DNA of 64,000 bases from Bacteroidales bacterium (GCA_003249955.1 QKHS01000081.1:1-64000); one strand, 5' to 3'; positions 7,315-17,081 are shown, counted from the stretch's first letter. Translations and numbers: made by a program. The notes: generated by a model from the sequence alone, not told the origin.

Positions 7315-9396
7315 ATGGCAAAAAAAATCATCGATCAGCAACTTAATCCTAAAAGCCTTGATGCTCACATTTTAAATGTGCTGACAGGCCAGCGAAGATT
7401 CGAAAATGTCTTTCAGTCGGTATCACGTATGATTCTTGGTGAAAAAGACAGTATCGAAAAAGTTAACGTAAACGGACGCAGTACTTACGATTTTAAGATT
7501 TTCCGTGAAGGGAAGAAGCACATCATAGGAATGTTTGACGAAATAAACAGTTTCGTTTCTTATGTTAAAGATGCTGCCGAAAACGGATCGTCAAAAGAAA
7601 TGGCTTTTGTGCTTATCGGCGAACCAGGAAACGGGAAGACTTTCTTTGTTGACCATCTGAGCGAATTATACCGCAATTTCATCTCGAAACCGGAAAACAG
7701 ACGTTATACCTTCAGATTTAAAAATCTTGACAAAATAGGCGGTTATGGCAAGATTACGGCTATAGAATCACAGACATACGAAGACCCGATGATTCTGGCA
7801 ATGAATCTTTTCGAGGAAAAAGCAGAAAATATTGCAAATCTTAAAGCACTGGGATTCTCCGATGCAAAAATTACAGAAATATACAGCAGATACCGTCCTC
7901 TGGGTTCGTGCACTTATTACATACTGAACCAGATTAAGGAATATTGCAATGATGATATTGCAAAGCTTAAAGAATTTATTGAAATAGTGCCTGTTCCGGT
8001 TAACGAGTCAAGAGGAACAATCACCGGGAAATATGCTGCTAAAGACAAAATAACATCTTCCGCAACAGACCTTATTGGCGAAGAGTCTATTACAAGACTG
8101 CTGCATATATCTGATACAGACAATCCTTACAGATTTGACCTGCGTCGCGGAGCTCTTGCAAGAGTTGCAGGAGGTGGAATACATTTCGCAGATGAGATTT
8201 TTAAAAACAAAAAGGATCTTGTACAGGTCTATCTGGGAGTAATTCAAAACCGTACAATAGAAATGGAAGGCTACAAATGGCCTCTGGACACCTTGATTAT
8301 CGCAACCAGCAACAACTCTGAGTTTGCACGCTTTCTCGAAGAAAAAGAACAGGCTCCGATTATAGACCGTTGCCGCCTTACATATATGTCACACAATACA
8401 AATTACAAGCTGCAGCAGGAACTCACAGGCTATGCGGTAGGAAGCTATAATAAAACAACTTTTACTGACGAAAAACTGCATATTGACCCGAATCTTAATT
8501 ATGCAATTTCTGTTTCATTTGTACTGTCGAGAATGCCTAACAGCGACAAGCTAAGTCCTGTGGAAATGATGAAACTGGCAGCAGGCGATATTGCCGGGGA
8601 AAAGAGTATAAAAACACTGGGAGAGGTGATAAGTGAACTGAATACAGACCCAGACGTAACAAAACGATTCGGGCAAAAAGGATTGGGACACAGAAACTTA
8701 GGACGGTCAATTCAGGTATTGCTTGAACAAAGCACAACCCAGGAAGGCAAATGTATGTATGCCGGAGACGTGTTCAAATCAATAGAAACAGTTATTCTGG
8801 ATTACGTCCATGAACCCAATGACAGAATCAAATACTTTAACGATATTAAAATTGCACGGGAATTATACCGTAAAAACGTAATGACAACCATTTTTAACGC
8901 TTACATGGATGAACCCAATGCCATAGAAAAAGATGTGCTTAATTACGTTAATATGATTATCGGGATAGATGCAAAAAATCTTGGCGCTGATAAAATTTGG
9001 ACTTATCGCGATCCGCAATCCGGCAAACTGGTTCCGCTTAAAATTGATGAAACCTTTGTAAACAGCGTCGAAGAACGGTTGGGACTGAAAAACAACGAGC
9101 AAAAACAAAGTTTCAGGACTACAATTGCAAAAATTTACGGACAAAAAATGAATAATGATCCGTCATACAATTTCATGGATAACAACGAACTGGTAAAAGC
9201 TGTAACAGATGTGCGCCTTAAATCAGATATTTCAGGCACAGGAAGCCTTATAGGTGCTTTATCAAACAGAACCAACGAAGAAAATATGAAACTGTATAAC
9301 AGGATGATAAACACAATGATTAAAAAACTCGGCTATTGTGAAACATGTGCTCAGAAAACCATAGAATATTTCTGTACGCACGATGACAGTAACTAA
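7315..9396 (+). CDS. PrkA-family AAA+ serine protein kinase (PrkA1)
   Basis: This 693-residue protein belongs to the PrkA/YeaG family: AAA+ ATPase core plus a PrkA C-terminal region. In Bacillus and E. coli these proteins act in starvation or stress responses. Kinase activity has been reported, but the exact biochemistry is debated. Walker A is GEPGNGKT (102-109) and Walker B is IHFADE (289-294), followed by the family-typical segment about removing and rebuilding an inhibitory loop (IIATSNNSEF). It opens a four-gene same-strand set with YeaH, SpoVR and a second PrkA-like protein. The gap to the next gene is 75 bases and contains a small hairpin (CTACCTG 9400-9406 with CAGGTAG 9419-9425, no T-tract). 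The ATG at 7315 is close to the family N-terminus. No consensus promoter stands out upstream. Confidence 0.92.
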   Translation: MAKKIIDQQLNPKSLDAHILNVLTGQRRFENVFQSVSRMILGEKDSIEKVNVNGRSTYDFKIFREGKKHIIGMFDEINSFVSYVKDAAENGSSKEMAFVLIGEPGNGKTFFVDHLSELYRNFISKPENRRYTFRFKNLDKIGGYGKITAIESQTYEDPMILAMNLFEEKAENIANLKALGFSDAKITEIYSRYRPLGSCTYYILNQIKEYCNDDIAKLKEFIEIVPVPVNESRGTITGKYAAKDKITSSATDLIGEESITRLLHISDTDNPYRFDLRRGALARVAGGGIHFADEIFKNKKDLVQVYLGVIQNRTIEMEGYKWPLDTLIIATSNNSEFARFLEEKEQAPIIDRCRLTYMSHNTNYKLQQELTGYAVGSYNKTTFTDEKLHIDPNLNYAISVSFVLSRMPNSDKLSPVEMMKLAAGDIAGEKSIKTLGEVISELNTDPDVTKRFGQKGLGHRNLGRSIQVLLEQSTTQEGKCMYAGDVFKSIETVILDYVHEPNDRIKYFNDIKIARELYRKNVMTTIFNAYMDEPNAIEKDVLNYVNMIIGIDAKNLGADKIWTYRDPQSGKLVPLKIDETFVNSVEERLGLKNNEQKQSFRTTIAKIYGQKMNNDPSYNFMDNNELVKAVTDVRLKSDISGTGSLIGALSNRTNEENMKLYNRMINTMIKKLGYCETCAQKTIEYFCTHDDSN

Positions 9397-9471
9397 TTGC
9401 TACCTGGAAGCTGTAATTCAGGTAGTTATGCTATGCTAAGCCGGTTTGCATATGTACAATAAATTATTCAT

Positions 9472-10836
9472 ATGAAAAAAAGTAAACAAAATATCGATTT
9501 CAGCAAAATGTCACCCGAGCAGCAGGAGATTATAAAACGGGAATTAAAAGTTTCTGAAAATCTCCGCCATCAGACAGAAGATGTGAACGGCGAAGAGCCA
9601 TTTAAAGTCAACGGATTGTACGATTATAACGATCAGGACATCTTTCTGTCTCTGCAAAATGACGACTACAGCGTTAAACTGTTTACGATAGATGAATTGC
9701 TGGAAAGAGACAAACAAAGGGAGGAAGACGGTTTTCCGAGACGAATAAAGCTGGGTAAGTTTATCAAAGCAATAAAAGATAATAAAGAAAAAATTGTAGT
9801 TGTTCCATCTACTACAGAACCAAAGTTTTATCACGACGAAAGCATTACCGAAGACGGAGAAGAATCCACCGGAGGCAGTGGCGAAGGTGAAGAAGGTGAA
9901 GTAATCGGAGAACAACAGGCAGAACCTCAGGAAGGCGAGGGCGAAGGTCTGGGAGCAGGACAGGGAGAAGGTTCCGACCACGATCTTATCGACGATGCGT
10001 TTGATCTGGGTAAAGTGATTACCAGAAAATTTGAATTACCAAACCTGCGCCCCAAAGGGAAAAAACTGTCAACAAACAAATACACTTACGATTTAACTGA
10101 CATTAACAGAGGTTTCGGGCAATATCCTGACAAAAAAGCAACTATCAAAAGAATTATAGAAACCAATATCATACTCGGGAAAATAAACCCCGGAGAAGAT
10201 TTTTCGCCTGAAGATCTCATAATTAATCCCGAAGACCAGATTTTCAGGATAATGTCAAAAGAAAAAGATTTCGAAGCACAGGCAGTTGTTTTCTTCGTAC
10301 GCGATTATTCCGGCTCTATGATGGGCGAACCTACCGAAGTTGTTGTTACTCAGCACCTGTTTATTTACAGTTGGCTTATGTATCAATACCAGAATCAGGT
10401 AAGTGTAAGATTTATACTGCACGACAGTGAGGCAAAGGAAGTCCCTGATTTTTACACGTATTACAAATCAAATGTTGCAGGAGGAACAAATGTATATCCG
10501 GCTTATGAAAAAGTTGCTGAAATAATTGAAAAAGAACAACTTGCCCGTGACAATAATATCTATATCTTTCACGGTACCGATGGTGATGACTGGGAAGAAG
10601 ACGGACGTAAATCCATAGAAGCAGTAAGAAGATTTCTCCCTTATATAAGCAGAATGGGAATAACAGTAGCAAAAAACTCATGGGGAAGCGAAGACAGACA
10701 AACGATAGTGGAAAAATACTTTGAAAGCTCCGGGTTGCTTAAAGAAAGACAAGACCTGATAAGACTGGATGCCTTCGGAGCTTCTGCCGGAAGTGAAGAA
10801 AGAATAATTGAAGGAATAAAAAAATTGACAAGTTAA
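9472..10836 (+). CDS. YeaH/YhbH family protein (DUF444) with VWA-like MIDAS
   Basis: The 454-residue product matches the UPF0229/DUF444 family, whose genes travel with PrkA and SpoVR. The N-terminal part (SPEQQEIIKREL ... LRHQTEDVNGE) is followed by a Glu/Gly-rich, probably disordered linker (about 125-170). The C-terminal half has a von Willebrand A-like fold with a metal-ion-dependent adhesion motif DYSGS (278-282), then GGTN and later GTDGDD as further metal-site candidates. It probably acts as a partner or scaffold of the PrkA ATPase, by analogy with AAA+/VWA pairs such as MoxR systems. That role is inference. It lies 75 bases after PrkA1 and 121 bases before SpoVR. Confidence 0.92.
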   Translation: MKKSKQNIDFSKMSPEQQEIIKRELKVSENLRHQTEDVNGEEPFKVNGLYDYNDQDIFLSLQNDDYSVKLFTIDELLERDKQREEDGFPRRIKLGKFIKAIKDNKEKIVVVPSTTEPKFYHDESITEDGEESTGGSGEGEEGEVIGEQQAEPQEGEGEGLGAGQGEGSDHDLIDDAFDLGKVITRKFELPNLRPKGKKLSTNKYTYDLTDINRGFGQYPDKKATIKRIIETNIILGKINPGEDFSPEDLIINPEDQIFRIMSKEKDFEAQAVVFFVRDYSGSMMGEPTEVVVTQHLFIYSWLMYQYQNQVSVRFILHDSEAKEVPDFYTYYKSNVAGGTNVYPAYEKVAEIIEKEQLARDNNIYIFHGTDGDDWEEDGRKSIEAVRRFLPYISRMGITVAKNSWGSEDRQTIVEKYFESSGLLKERQDLIRLDAFGASAGSEERIIEGIKKLTS

Positions 10837-10957
10837 TTTAAAAACCATGTATCAGATTACAAAATCCGGACATATGTTGTTTAATTCTGTATTTGATACG
10901 CGATCTGCCAAGGCGGATTATGATTGTAAGTTGTAATTTTTTCAAAAAATTATCTTT

Positions 10958-12565
10958 ATGCAATTGATAGACCAGAAAACAAAAAAAATAATGGAGGGTT
11001 GTAAGGAAAGGGCCCGCAGTTTTGGGCTTGATGTTCCCGAAGAAACCCTTGAATATATCGTAACGAACCGCGATATGATAAACTTATCGCCCAAAGTTAT
11101 GATTCCGACATTATACAACTACTGGGTCAATGACGTGGAAGTTCTGAAAGAAAGCGGGAGATATAAACTATATCCGTCAAATCCTTATGAGACGGTAATT
11201 AATACTCGTCCGCCTATATCATTTTACAATGATAACAACCCCGATTGGCTCAACATAATGATCTTTTACCATGTAATTGCCCATATTGATTTCTTCAGAA
11301 ATAATGTACTTTTTCAAAACACATGGAATGATGATTTTGTAGGAAAAGCTCTGGCAGACAAAAGGCTTATAGAGGCTTTCCGTTTGCAGTACGGACGATG
11401 GGTCGATTATGTTATTGAGTTTGCACGAAGCATAGACAATATATGCGGATACTTCCGTACGCTTCCAAAGCTCAATCTTAGCCCGGAACAGGAGCCGGGC
11501 GAAAAACTGGAGTTTTTTATAAATGTATTTCTGCCCGATATCGAAAAAGCCAATGATGTCGAAATAATCAGGTTTATTGAGAAGTACAATTTGCTTACAG
11601 AATCGGATAAGAACTCTGCTGATGCTATATTTTTTGCAGAGATTAAAAACATTTATCCCGAATTTGAGGCTAAATTCAGTAATTATTATGCGGAAAGCCG
11701 GCCGGAATCAGATATTCTCGAATACATTGCCGAAAATTCGCCATTTCTCGGTAAGAAAGAGAACGAATGGATGAAATCGGTTATGGCAGTTGTAAGAGAA
11801 ACGGCTCTTTACTTCGGGCCGCAAATGCGTACAAAAATAATGAACGAGGGCTGGGCTTCGTACTGGCACGACAAACTGTTTATAAGCGATGACAGAATAA
11901 AAGGTTTCGAAACTCAATATGCAAAAATAAATTCGGGGGTAACATCAATCAGCAGGGTAGGATTAAACCCTTATGCTATAGGACTGAGATTGTTTTACTA
12001 TATCGAAGATCTTGCAAACAAAGGTAAATTTGATTTTAATTATCAGAAAATGACCGGACGTGAGGAGAGAGATTCCTACAATAAAAAAACAGGTAAAGGC
12101 AGTACAACAATATTCGAAATACGTAAAAACTTTACCGATTTTAACTTTGTAAATACCTTTACAGACCAGGATTTTTGCGATCGTTACAACCTGTTTGTGG
12201 TTGGCAAGCGCCTTAACGAAGAAAGACAGGTTTACCAGTATTACGTAAAAAGCCGTAAAGCGGAAGATTACAAAACAATGCTTATCAATTCAATGTATCA
12301 TCCGCCTCTTATAAGTGTTAATCACGAAAAAACAAGCGAAGAAAACCTTTATCTGGTTCATCATTTCGAAGGCAAACAATTATACAAACCTTACATAGCA
12401 GATACGCTGATAGGATTGGAATTCTTATGGGGAGCACAGGTTGTGCTGGAGACTACAGAAATACGGATTGAAAAAAACAGTTCTGATGAAACAATAACTG
12501 AATTTGTTTACGACAAAGTCCTTTATTCTGTAAAAGACAGGAAAGTAACAAAAACAAAACTATAG
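10958..12565 (+). CDS. SpoVR family protein (YcgB-like)
   Basis: The 535-residue protein has the hallmarks of the SpoVR/YcgB family, including YHVIAHIDFFRNN near residue 108, a FGPQMRTKIMNEGWASYWH block near residue 290, and a conserved GLNPYAIG segment. SpoVR was named for a role in spore cortex formation in Bacillus, but the family is widespread in non-sporulating bacteria and usually accompanies PrkA and YeaH. The molecular function is unknown. The stop codon is 4 bases before the next gene, so the two are almost certainly co-translated. No spore genes are nearby, and this organism is unlikely to sporulate, so a general stress role is more plausible. Confidence 0.93.
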   Translation: MQLIDQKTKKIMEGCKERARSFGLDVPEETLEYIVTNRDMINLSPKVMIPTLYNYWVNDVEVLKESGRYKLYPSNPYETVINTRPPISFYNDNNPDWLNIMIFYHVIAHIDFFRNNVLFQNTWNDDFVGKALADKRLIEAFRLQYGRWVDYVIEFARSIDNICGYFRTLPKLNLSPEQEPGEKLEFFINVFLPDIEKANDVEIIRFIEKYNLLTESDKNSADAIFFAEIKNIYPEFEAKFSNYYAESRPESDILEYIAENSPFLGKKENEWMKSVMAVVRETALYFGPQMRTKIMNEGWASYWHDKLFISDDRIKGFETQYAKINSGVTSISRVGLNPYAIGLRLFYYIEDLANKGKFDFNYQKMTGREERDSYNKKTGKGSTTIFEIRKNFTDFNFVNTFTDQDFCDRYNLFVVGKRLNEERQVYQYYVKSRKAEDYKTMLINSMYHPPLISVNHEKTSEENLYLVHHFEGKQLYKPYIADTLIGLEFLWGAQVVLETTEIRIEKNSSDETITEFVYDKVLYSVKDRKVTKTKL

Positions 12566-12569
12566 TATT

Positions 12570-14849
12570 ATGTCGGATGAACAAAAAAAAGATACTCAGA
12601 AATCAGACTTGCACGAAAAAGCTGCAAAGCTGGAAAAGACTTTAAATAATCTGTCTGAGGAATTGAAAATCAATGACTTATACGATAAAATAAATTTCGA
12701 TGATTTCCTTTTCATGACATCAAAGGCTCCGGGACTTGTCTTCCGGGACATATTCATGTATTTCCATGACATGATAAACCATTATGTTCCCGAAGGCCGG
12801 GACGATTACAAAGTTACCGGAGATTCCGTAGGTTTTGTAAACTACAACTTTCACAAACTCTTTGTAGATGCCTGTGACGATCCGTTTTTTGCAGACAGAT
12901 TGTTTGCCAACCGGTTGATGAATCTTGTAAAATCATTTAATACCGGAGTACAGACCAACAAAATCATACTTTTCGAAGGGCCTCCCGGAAGCGGAAAATC
13001 AACATTTCTGAATAATCTTCTTCATAAACTGGAAATTTATTCCAACATGCCCGAAGGGGTAATGTACAAGACATACTGGAGAATAAATACAGCCAGTCTC
13101 AGGAGAAAAAATAAAATATCAGGTTTGTTGCATACACATAACGGTAACGGGCATCCCGAATCTGACGGAAACAGCTTTATTGAAATATCATGCCCCTCAA
13201 ACGATCACCCGATTTTACAGATTCCGAAAAAATACCGGCGTAAGCTTATTGAAGAACTTATTGAGGATGCCGAACTACGTGATAAAATACTTAATTCAAA
13301 AGAATATTACTGGATATTCAAAGAAAATCCATGTCACATATGCAGTTCTGTTTTTCAGACTTTAATGGACGAATACGGTGATCCTATGGCTGTTTTAAAA
13401 ACCATTTATGCAAAGCGTGTAACCTATAACCGTCAGTTCGGGAAAGGTATTTCGGTATTTAATCCCGGCGATGAACTTTATGTGAAACCAATATCGGATA
13501 TTACTGTACAGAAATTAATCAACAATGTTTTTCAAAACGAAGATATAAGGTACATTTTTTCAAATCTCGCATATACCAACAACGGGGTCTATGCATTGAT
13601 GGATATTAAAGAGAACAACATAAAACGACTGACAGATCTGCACGGTATTATTTCCGACGGAATTCACAAAGTAGAACACGTTGAAGAAAGCATTAAATCA
13701 ATATTTCTTGGTCTTGTTAATCCCGAAGACAAAAAGAATTATGAAAATATAAAATCTTTTCAGGACAGAATTCTGCACGTAAATATTCCGTATATACTTG
13801 ATTATGACGCAGAAGTAAATGTTTACAAAAACAAATTTGATGACATCGAATCATTGTTTTTGCCGGGAGTTTTGCAAAATTTTGCAAAAATTATCATTTC
13901 CACCAGAATGAGAACCGAATCTGCAGTTATTAAAAACTGGTTGGGTGACACGGAAAAATACCGGAAATACAACGATGTAAACTTTCTTCTGCTGAAAATG
14001 CAGTTATATAAGGGCGTAGTTCCAGAATGGCTGAGCGAGGAAGATTTAAAAAGTTTTACCAAAGACGTAAGAAAAGCTGTTCTGGCTGGGTCTGAAGCAG
14101 AAGGAGTAAGCGGAATAAGCGGAAGAAATTCGATAAATATCTTCAACAGGCTTATTTCAAAATTTGAAGAGTCGGCCAATCTGATTACCATGATGGACAT
14201 CAAAAATTTCTTCACCGAAGATGAAAACCTGTTATCAATGATTCCTCCCGGATTCATAGAATCTCTCGAAGATTTTTACGATTACGAAGTCCTGCAGCAA
14301 ATAAAAGAATCGATATATTATTTCAGCAAAAAGCAGATAGACAAAGAAATTCTGAACTATTTATTCGCTTTGAACTATGACCCGGGAACAACTGAAACTA
14401 ACTTTTATACAGGCGAAAAGCTCGAAATTACCGAAGATTTGTACAAAAACTTTGAAGCCACGGTACTTGGAGTAGATTCTGGTGAAGAAAAGCGTCTGGA
14501 ATTCCGCCGCGACAATCAGAAAGAATTTATAACCTCGACACTTGCCGGAGAAATTAAGCTTAAAGGCATTCAGATAGAAAGAACAAAGCAATTCTTGAAG
14601 CTTATCGAAAAATACACCAGAAGCATAAAAGAAAATGCGCTGGCTCCTTACACCGAAAATGAGAATTTCCGCCGTGCAATAATGGACTTCGGAGATACTG
14701 CATTTAAAAATTACCCCGAAAAACTTAAAAACGATGTTACAAGATTGATAAATAATCTTATGAAATCGTACAACTATACCCAGACAGGAGCTATGCAGGT
14801 TGCTGTTTATGCAATTGACAAAAAGATATGGGAAAAATTCGGAAGATAG
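12570..14849 (+). CDS. Second, divergent PrkA-family protein (PrkA2)
   Basis: This 759-residue protein also has the PrkA architecture: an N-terminal PrkA-type region, Walker A GPPGSGKS (137-144), and the family segment HVNIPYILDYDAEVNVYK near residues 404-421. It differs strongly from PrkA1. In the Walker B position, where YeaG reads EFVE and PrkA1 reads FADE, this protein reads ALMD, so the usual glutamates are Ala and Asp. It also has a PCHICSSV motif and a longer N-terminal coiled region. It may be a specialised or catalytically altered partner of PrkA1. It follows SpoVR by 4 bases and ends the module, with a hairpin terminator 6 bases after its stop. Confidence 0.88.
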   Translation: MSDEQKKDTQKSDLHEKAAKLEKTLNNLSEELKINDLYDKINFDDFLFMTSKAPGLVFRDIFMYFHDMINHYVPEGRDDYKVTGDSVGFVNYNFHKLFVDACDDPFFADRLFANRLMNLVKSFNTGVQTNKIILFEGPPGSGKSTFLNNLLHKLEIYSNMPEGVMYKTYWRINTASLRRKNKISGLLHTHNGNGHPESDGNSFIEISCPSNDHPILQIPKKYRRKLIEELIEDAELRDKILNSKEYYWIFKENPCHICSSVFQTLMDEYGDPMAVLKTIYAKRVTYNRQFGKGISVFNPGDELYVKPISDITVQKLINNVFQNEDIRYIFSNLAYTNNGVYALMDIKENNIKRLTDLHGIISDGIHKVEHVEESIKSIFLGLVNPEDKKNYENIKSFQDRILHVNIPYILDYDAEVNVYKNKFDDIESLFLPGVLQNFAKIIISTRMRTESAVIKNWLGDTEKYRKYNDVNFLLLKMQLYKGVVPEWLSEEDLKSFTKDVRKAVLAGSEAEGVSGISGRNSINIFNRLISKFEESANLITMMDIKNFFTEDENLLSMIPPGFIESLEDFYDYEVLQQIKESIYYFSKKQIDKEILNYLFALNYDPGTTETNFYTGEKLEITEDLYKNFEATVLGVDSGEEKRLEFRRDNQKEFITSTLAGEIKLKGIQIERTKQFLKLIEKYTRSIKENALAPYTENENFRRAIMDFGDTAFKNYPEKLKNDVTRLINNLMKSYNYTQTGAMQVAVYAIDKKIWEKFGR

Positions 14850-14854
14850 CAATA

Positions 14855-14898
14855 TAAAAAAACAGGGAACTGAAAATAACCCGGCTCCCTGTTTTTTA
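14855..14898 (+). terminator. Bidirectional terminator after the PrkA module
   Basis: ACAGGGA and TCCCTGT form the stem, flanked by an A-run on the left and a T-run on the right. It lies between the converging PrkA2 gene and the small secreted-protein gene at 14915, and can serve both strands. Confidence 0.8.
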
Positions 14899-14914
14899 TC
14901 TGTTATGTTTCTTA

Positions 14915-15265
14915 TTACTCTTTCTCTGCAAAAAACCTGTACACACTGTCTTTATTCATATCTGTTACAGTCATATGGAATTTACCGTTTTTGTAAACAA
15001 AGTAATTATATGACTTCCCGGTAATATTTTTTCCGGGGAAATCCTTAACCAAACCGGCAGGACATTTCCACAATACATATTCATCCTTTGAAAGAACTTT
15101 TTGCATTGAAACTGTTGCATCCTCTGCATAAGGCAGATAAATACTGCTCCTGATAGCTGACGAAGCAGTTCCGCTTACTGAAGTATCTTTTGGCAAATCT
15201 GTTGTAGCTGCTGTTAATAATCCTGTTATAAACACTAAAACTGATAATATTGCTAACTTTCTCAT
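14915..15265 (-). CDS. Small secreted protein of unknown function
   Basis: A 116-residue product with a signal peptide (MRKLAILSVLVFITGLLTA) and probable cleavage near TAA|TTD. It is the only clear signal-peptide protein in the window whose predicted mature end is not Gln. The mature part of about 95 residues has alternating polar and aromatic residues and a C-terminal section (YNYFVYKNGKFHMTVTD) that looks like a small beta-rich domain. The family is not recognised. It converges on the PrkA module and shares its terminator, so it is a separate transcription unit. Confidence 0.7.
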   Translation of the reverse strand: MRKLAILSVLVFITGLLTAATTDLPKDTSVSGTASSAIRSSIYLPYAEDATVSMQKVLSKDEYVLWKCPAGLVKDFPGKNITGKSYNYFVYKNGKFHMTVTDMNKDSVYRFFAEKE

Positions 15266-15503
15266 AACTGTATTTTTTTAATTTCACATTTAACACGGCT
15301 AATACGATTATGGTTCAGCGAAAAGAGTTAATGGTTTGTTAAAGATTGTTAACGAAATATAAATTTCTCTAAACATATCAATTCCATTCGGGTAATTCGG
15401 GTAATTCGCGGCATACTGCAATAATTTCAAAACAAACATGAATTAAATCCGGTATTTTTCTTAGTTTAGCAGATAAATTACCTTTAAAACTTAAAATACA
15501 ATT

Positions 15504-16322
15504 ATGCTAAAAAAGCTTATCCCGGTTTTACTGATTGCTATTATGCTTATCAGTTGCAACAATAAAAAAGACAAGCCGGTGGAGGACGTTGTTACAAAAC
15601 CGAAAACTCCTGTTATTGAATATGTATATACTCATTCGTTTCCACACGACACTTCATCATTTACCGAAGGATTTTTAGTACATGACGGAAAATTCTGGGA
15701 AAGTACAGGGGCAACACAAAATCTGCCACAAACAAAATCGCTTTTCGGAATACTCGATACCACTACCGGAAAAATTGAAACAAAAGTAGAACTGGACAGA
15801 AAAAAGTATTTTGGAGAAGGTATAGTATTCCTTAATGGCAAAGTATTTCAGCTTACATACACCAGTAAAGTCGGTTTTGTCTATGATGCAAACAGTTTCA
15901 AAAAACTCAGAGATTTTACGTTGCCTGGAAAAGAGGGCTGGGGATTAACAACAAACGGCAAAGAAATTATAATGAGCGACGGCACAAACAATCTGTATTT
16001 TCTTGACCCCAATACTTTACAGGTAAATAAAACGCTTGCTGTATCCGAAAACGGGTATGCTCTGGATTACCTGAATGAGCTGGAATATATTAACGGGTTT
16101 ATTTACGCCAATATCTGGTCAACAAACTCCATCGCCAAAATAGATACTTCAGACGGCAGGGTTGTCGGGCGGCTTGAACTTAACTTCATAGCTTATGACG
16201 CACAGGAAAAATATTCAGGCTCTCTCGAAATGAACGGAATTGCATTTGATTCTGTAAGCGGGAAAGTATATGTAACCGGTAAAATGTGGCCTCAGGTTTA
16301 TGAGATAAAATTTGATTTTTAA
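15504..16322 (+). CDS. Glutaminyl-peptide cyclotransferase, lipoprotein
   Basis: The 272-residue product matches the plant-type (beta-propeller) glutamine cyclotransferase family. These enzymes turn an N-terminal glutamine of a protein into pyroglutamate. Diagnostic segments are the FTEGF motif after YTHSFPHD, GEGIVFLNGKVFQLTY, GWGLTTNGKEIIMSDG, and LNELEYINGFIYANIW. A lipobox (LISC, Cys18) ends the signal peptide, so it should be membrane-anchored outside the cytoplasm. This fits the Bacteroidota pattern in which exported proteins carry Gln after the signal peptidase site: eleven proteins in this window do. The stop overlaps the start of the next gene by 11 bases. Confidence 0.92.
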   Translation: MLKKLIPVLLIAIMLISCNNKKDKPVEDVVTKPKTPVIEYVYTHSFPHDTSSFTEGFLVHDGKFWESTGATQNLPQTKSLFGILDTTTGKIETKVELDRKKYFGEGIVFLNGKVFQLTYTSKVGFVYDANSFKKLRDFTLPGKEGWGLTTNGKEIIMSDGTNNLYFLDPNTLQVNKTLAVSENGYALDYLNELEYINGFIYANIWSTNSIAKIDTSDGRVVGRLELNFIAYDAQEKYSGSLEMNGIAFDSVSGKVYVTGKMWPQVYEIKFDF

Positions 16323-16917
16323 CTCTCAACAATCTGTAAATAAGACTTTTAAAACAACTATAGTACAGTTTTTCTTTAATGAATGGTTTCATTTTGCTGT
16401 GAAACACAACGGTAGTTGCAAAATGATAAAAACGGCTCCGGGAATAGGAGGTTTGAATTCTTGGCTCAAAGTTGAAATGAAAATTCCATTCAGAAACAGC
16501 CAAATTATTTTTACTGCAAGCGAAGCATCTTCTTTAAAAATAATTTACGATTTTAATAAGAACATTAATCTTGAATTTCTGATCTACCATGAAGACTATA
16601 TGGATAAAATCGGTAAATTATTCGGGCAAAAAGAGGTAGAGATTAATAATTCTGAATTTGACAGAATATACTTTATAAAATCAGAGCATGAGGCTTTTGT
16701 AAAGAAAATTTTTAATTCTGAAGTAACCGGTTATTTAATTAAACGGGAGAGATGCATTGCAAATTTAAAATTGGAAACCATAAAATACAATTCATTTTTA
16801 GAACTAAACACCCCTTTTGATGAAAGAGATATTATAGCAATGGAAATGACATTAAACTTTATGAAAAACATATTGACGAATATTTATGAGTTTAGTAATG
16901 CCAGCGTTAAAAGTTAG
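16312..16917 (+). CDS. Hypothetical protein overlapping the cyclotransferase gene
   Basis: A 201-residue frame begins at ATG 16312, 11 bases before the cyclotransferase stop, which suggests translational coupling. It has no signal peptide. The central part (LEFLIYHEDYMDKIGKLF, then EVEINNSEFDRIYFIKS) looks like an alpha/beta domain in which a conserved EFD-type segment precedes a helix, and the C-terminal helix is amphipathic. I do not recognise the family. Base composition is more AT-rich than the upstream gene. A later ATG at codon 38 is an alternative start. Since no gene follows for 350 bases, it probably ends this transcription unit. Confidence 0.6.
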   Translation: MIFNSQQSVNKTFKTTIVQFFFNEWFHFAVKHNGSCKMIKTAPGIGGLNSWLKVEMKIPFRNSQIIFTASEASSLKIIYDFNKNINLEFLIYHEDYMDKIGKLFGQKEVEINNSEFDRIYFIKSEHEAFVKKIFNSEVTGYLIKRERCIANLKLETIKYNSFLELNTPFDERDIIAMEMTLNFMKNILTNIYEFSNASVKS

Positions 16918-16936
16918 TAATTTATACTTGTAACTA

Positions 16937-16990
16937 ACACGAAAGCACGAAAAAAAGATAACTCCTTTAGTGTTTTGGCGTTTTGGTGGC
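16937..16990 (+). repeat. CACGAAAGCAC-type direct repeat, copy 1
   Basis: This stretch (cacgaaagcacgaaaa ... aactcctttagtgttttgg) recurs at 17163-17222 with small differences. It is one of two flanks of a palindrome at 17082-17138. Together they fill the 350-base gap between 16918 and 17267, in which no gene is visible. Confidence 0.7.
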
Positions 16991-17081
16991 TATAATCATA
17001 GAGACAATAGAAATATAAAATTTATAAGCCACAAAAGCACAAAGACACAAAGAAAAGTAAAAAATAAATAATGGATTACAG

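Noticed and set aside
10847-10936. 29-codon open frame between the YeaH and SpoVR genes (MYQITKSGHML...)
   Set aside because: Too short and featureless to support; it may simply be the untranslated spacer. No leader-peptide features such as runs of one amino acid were seen.
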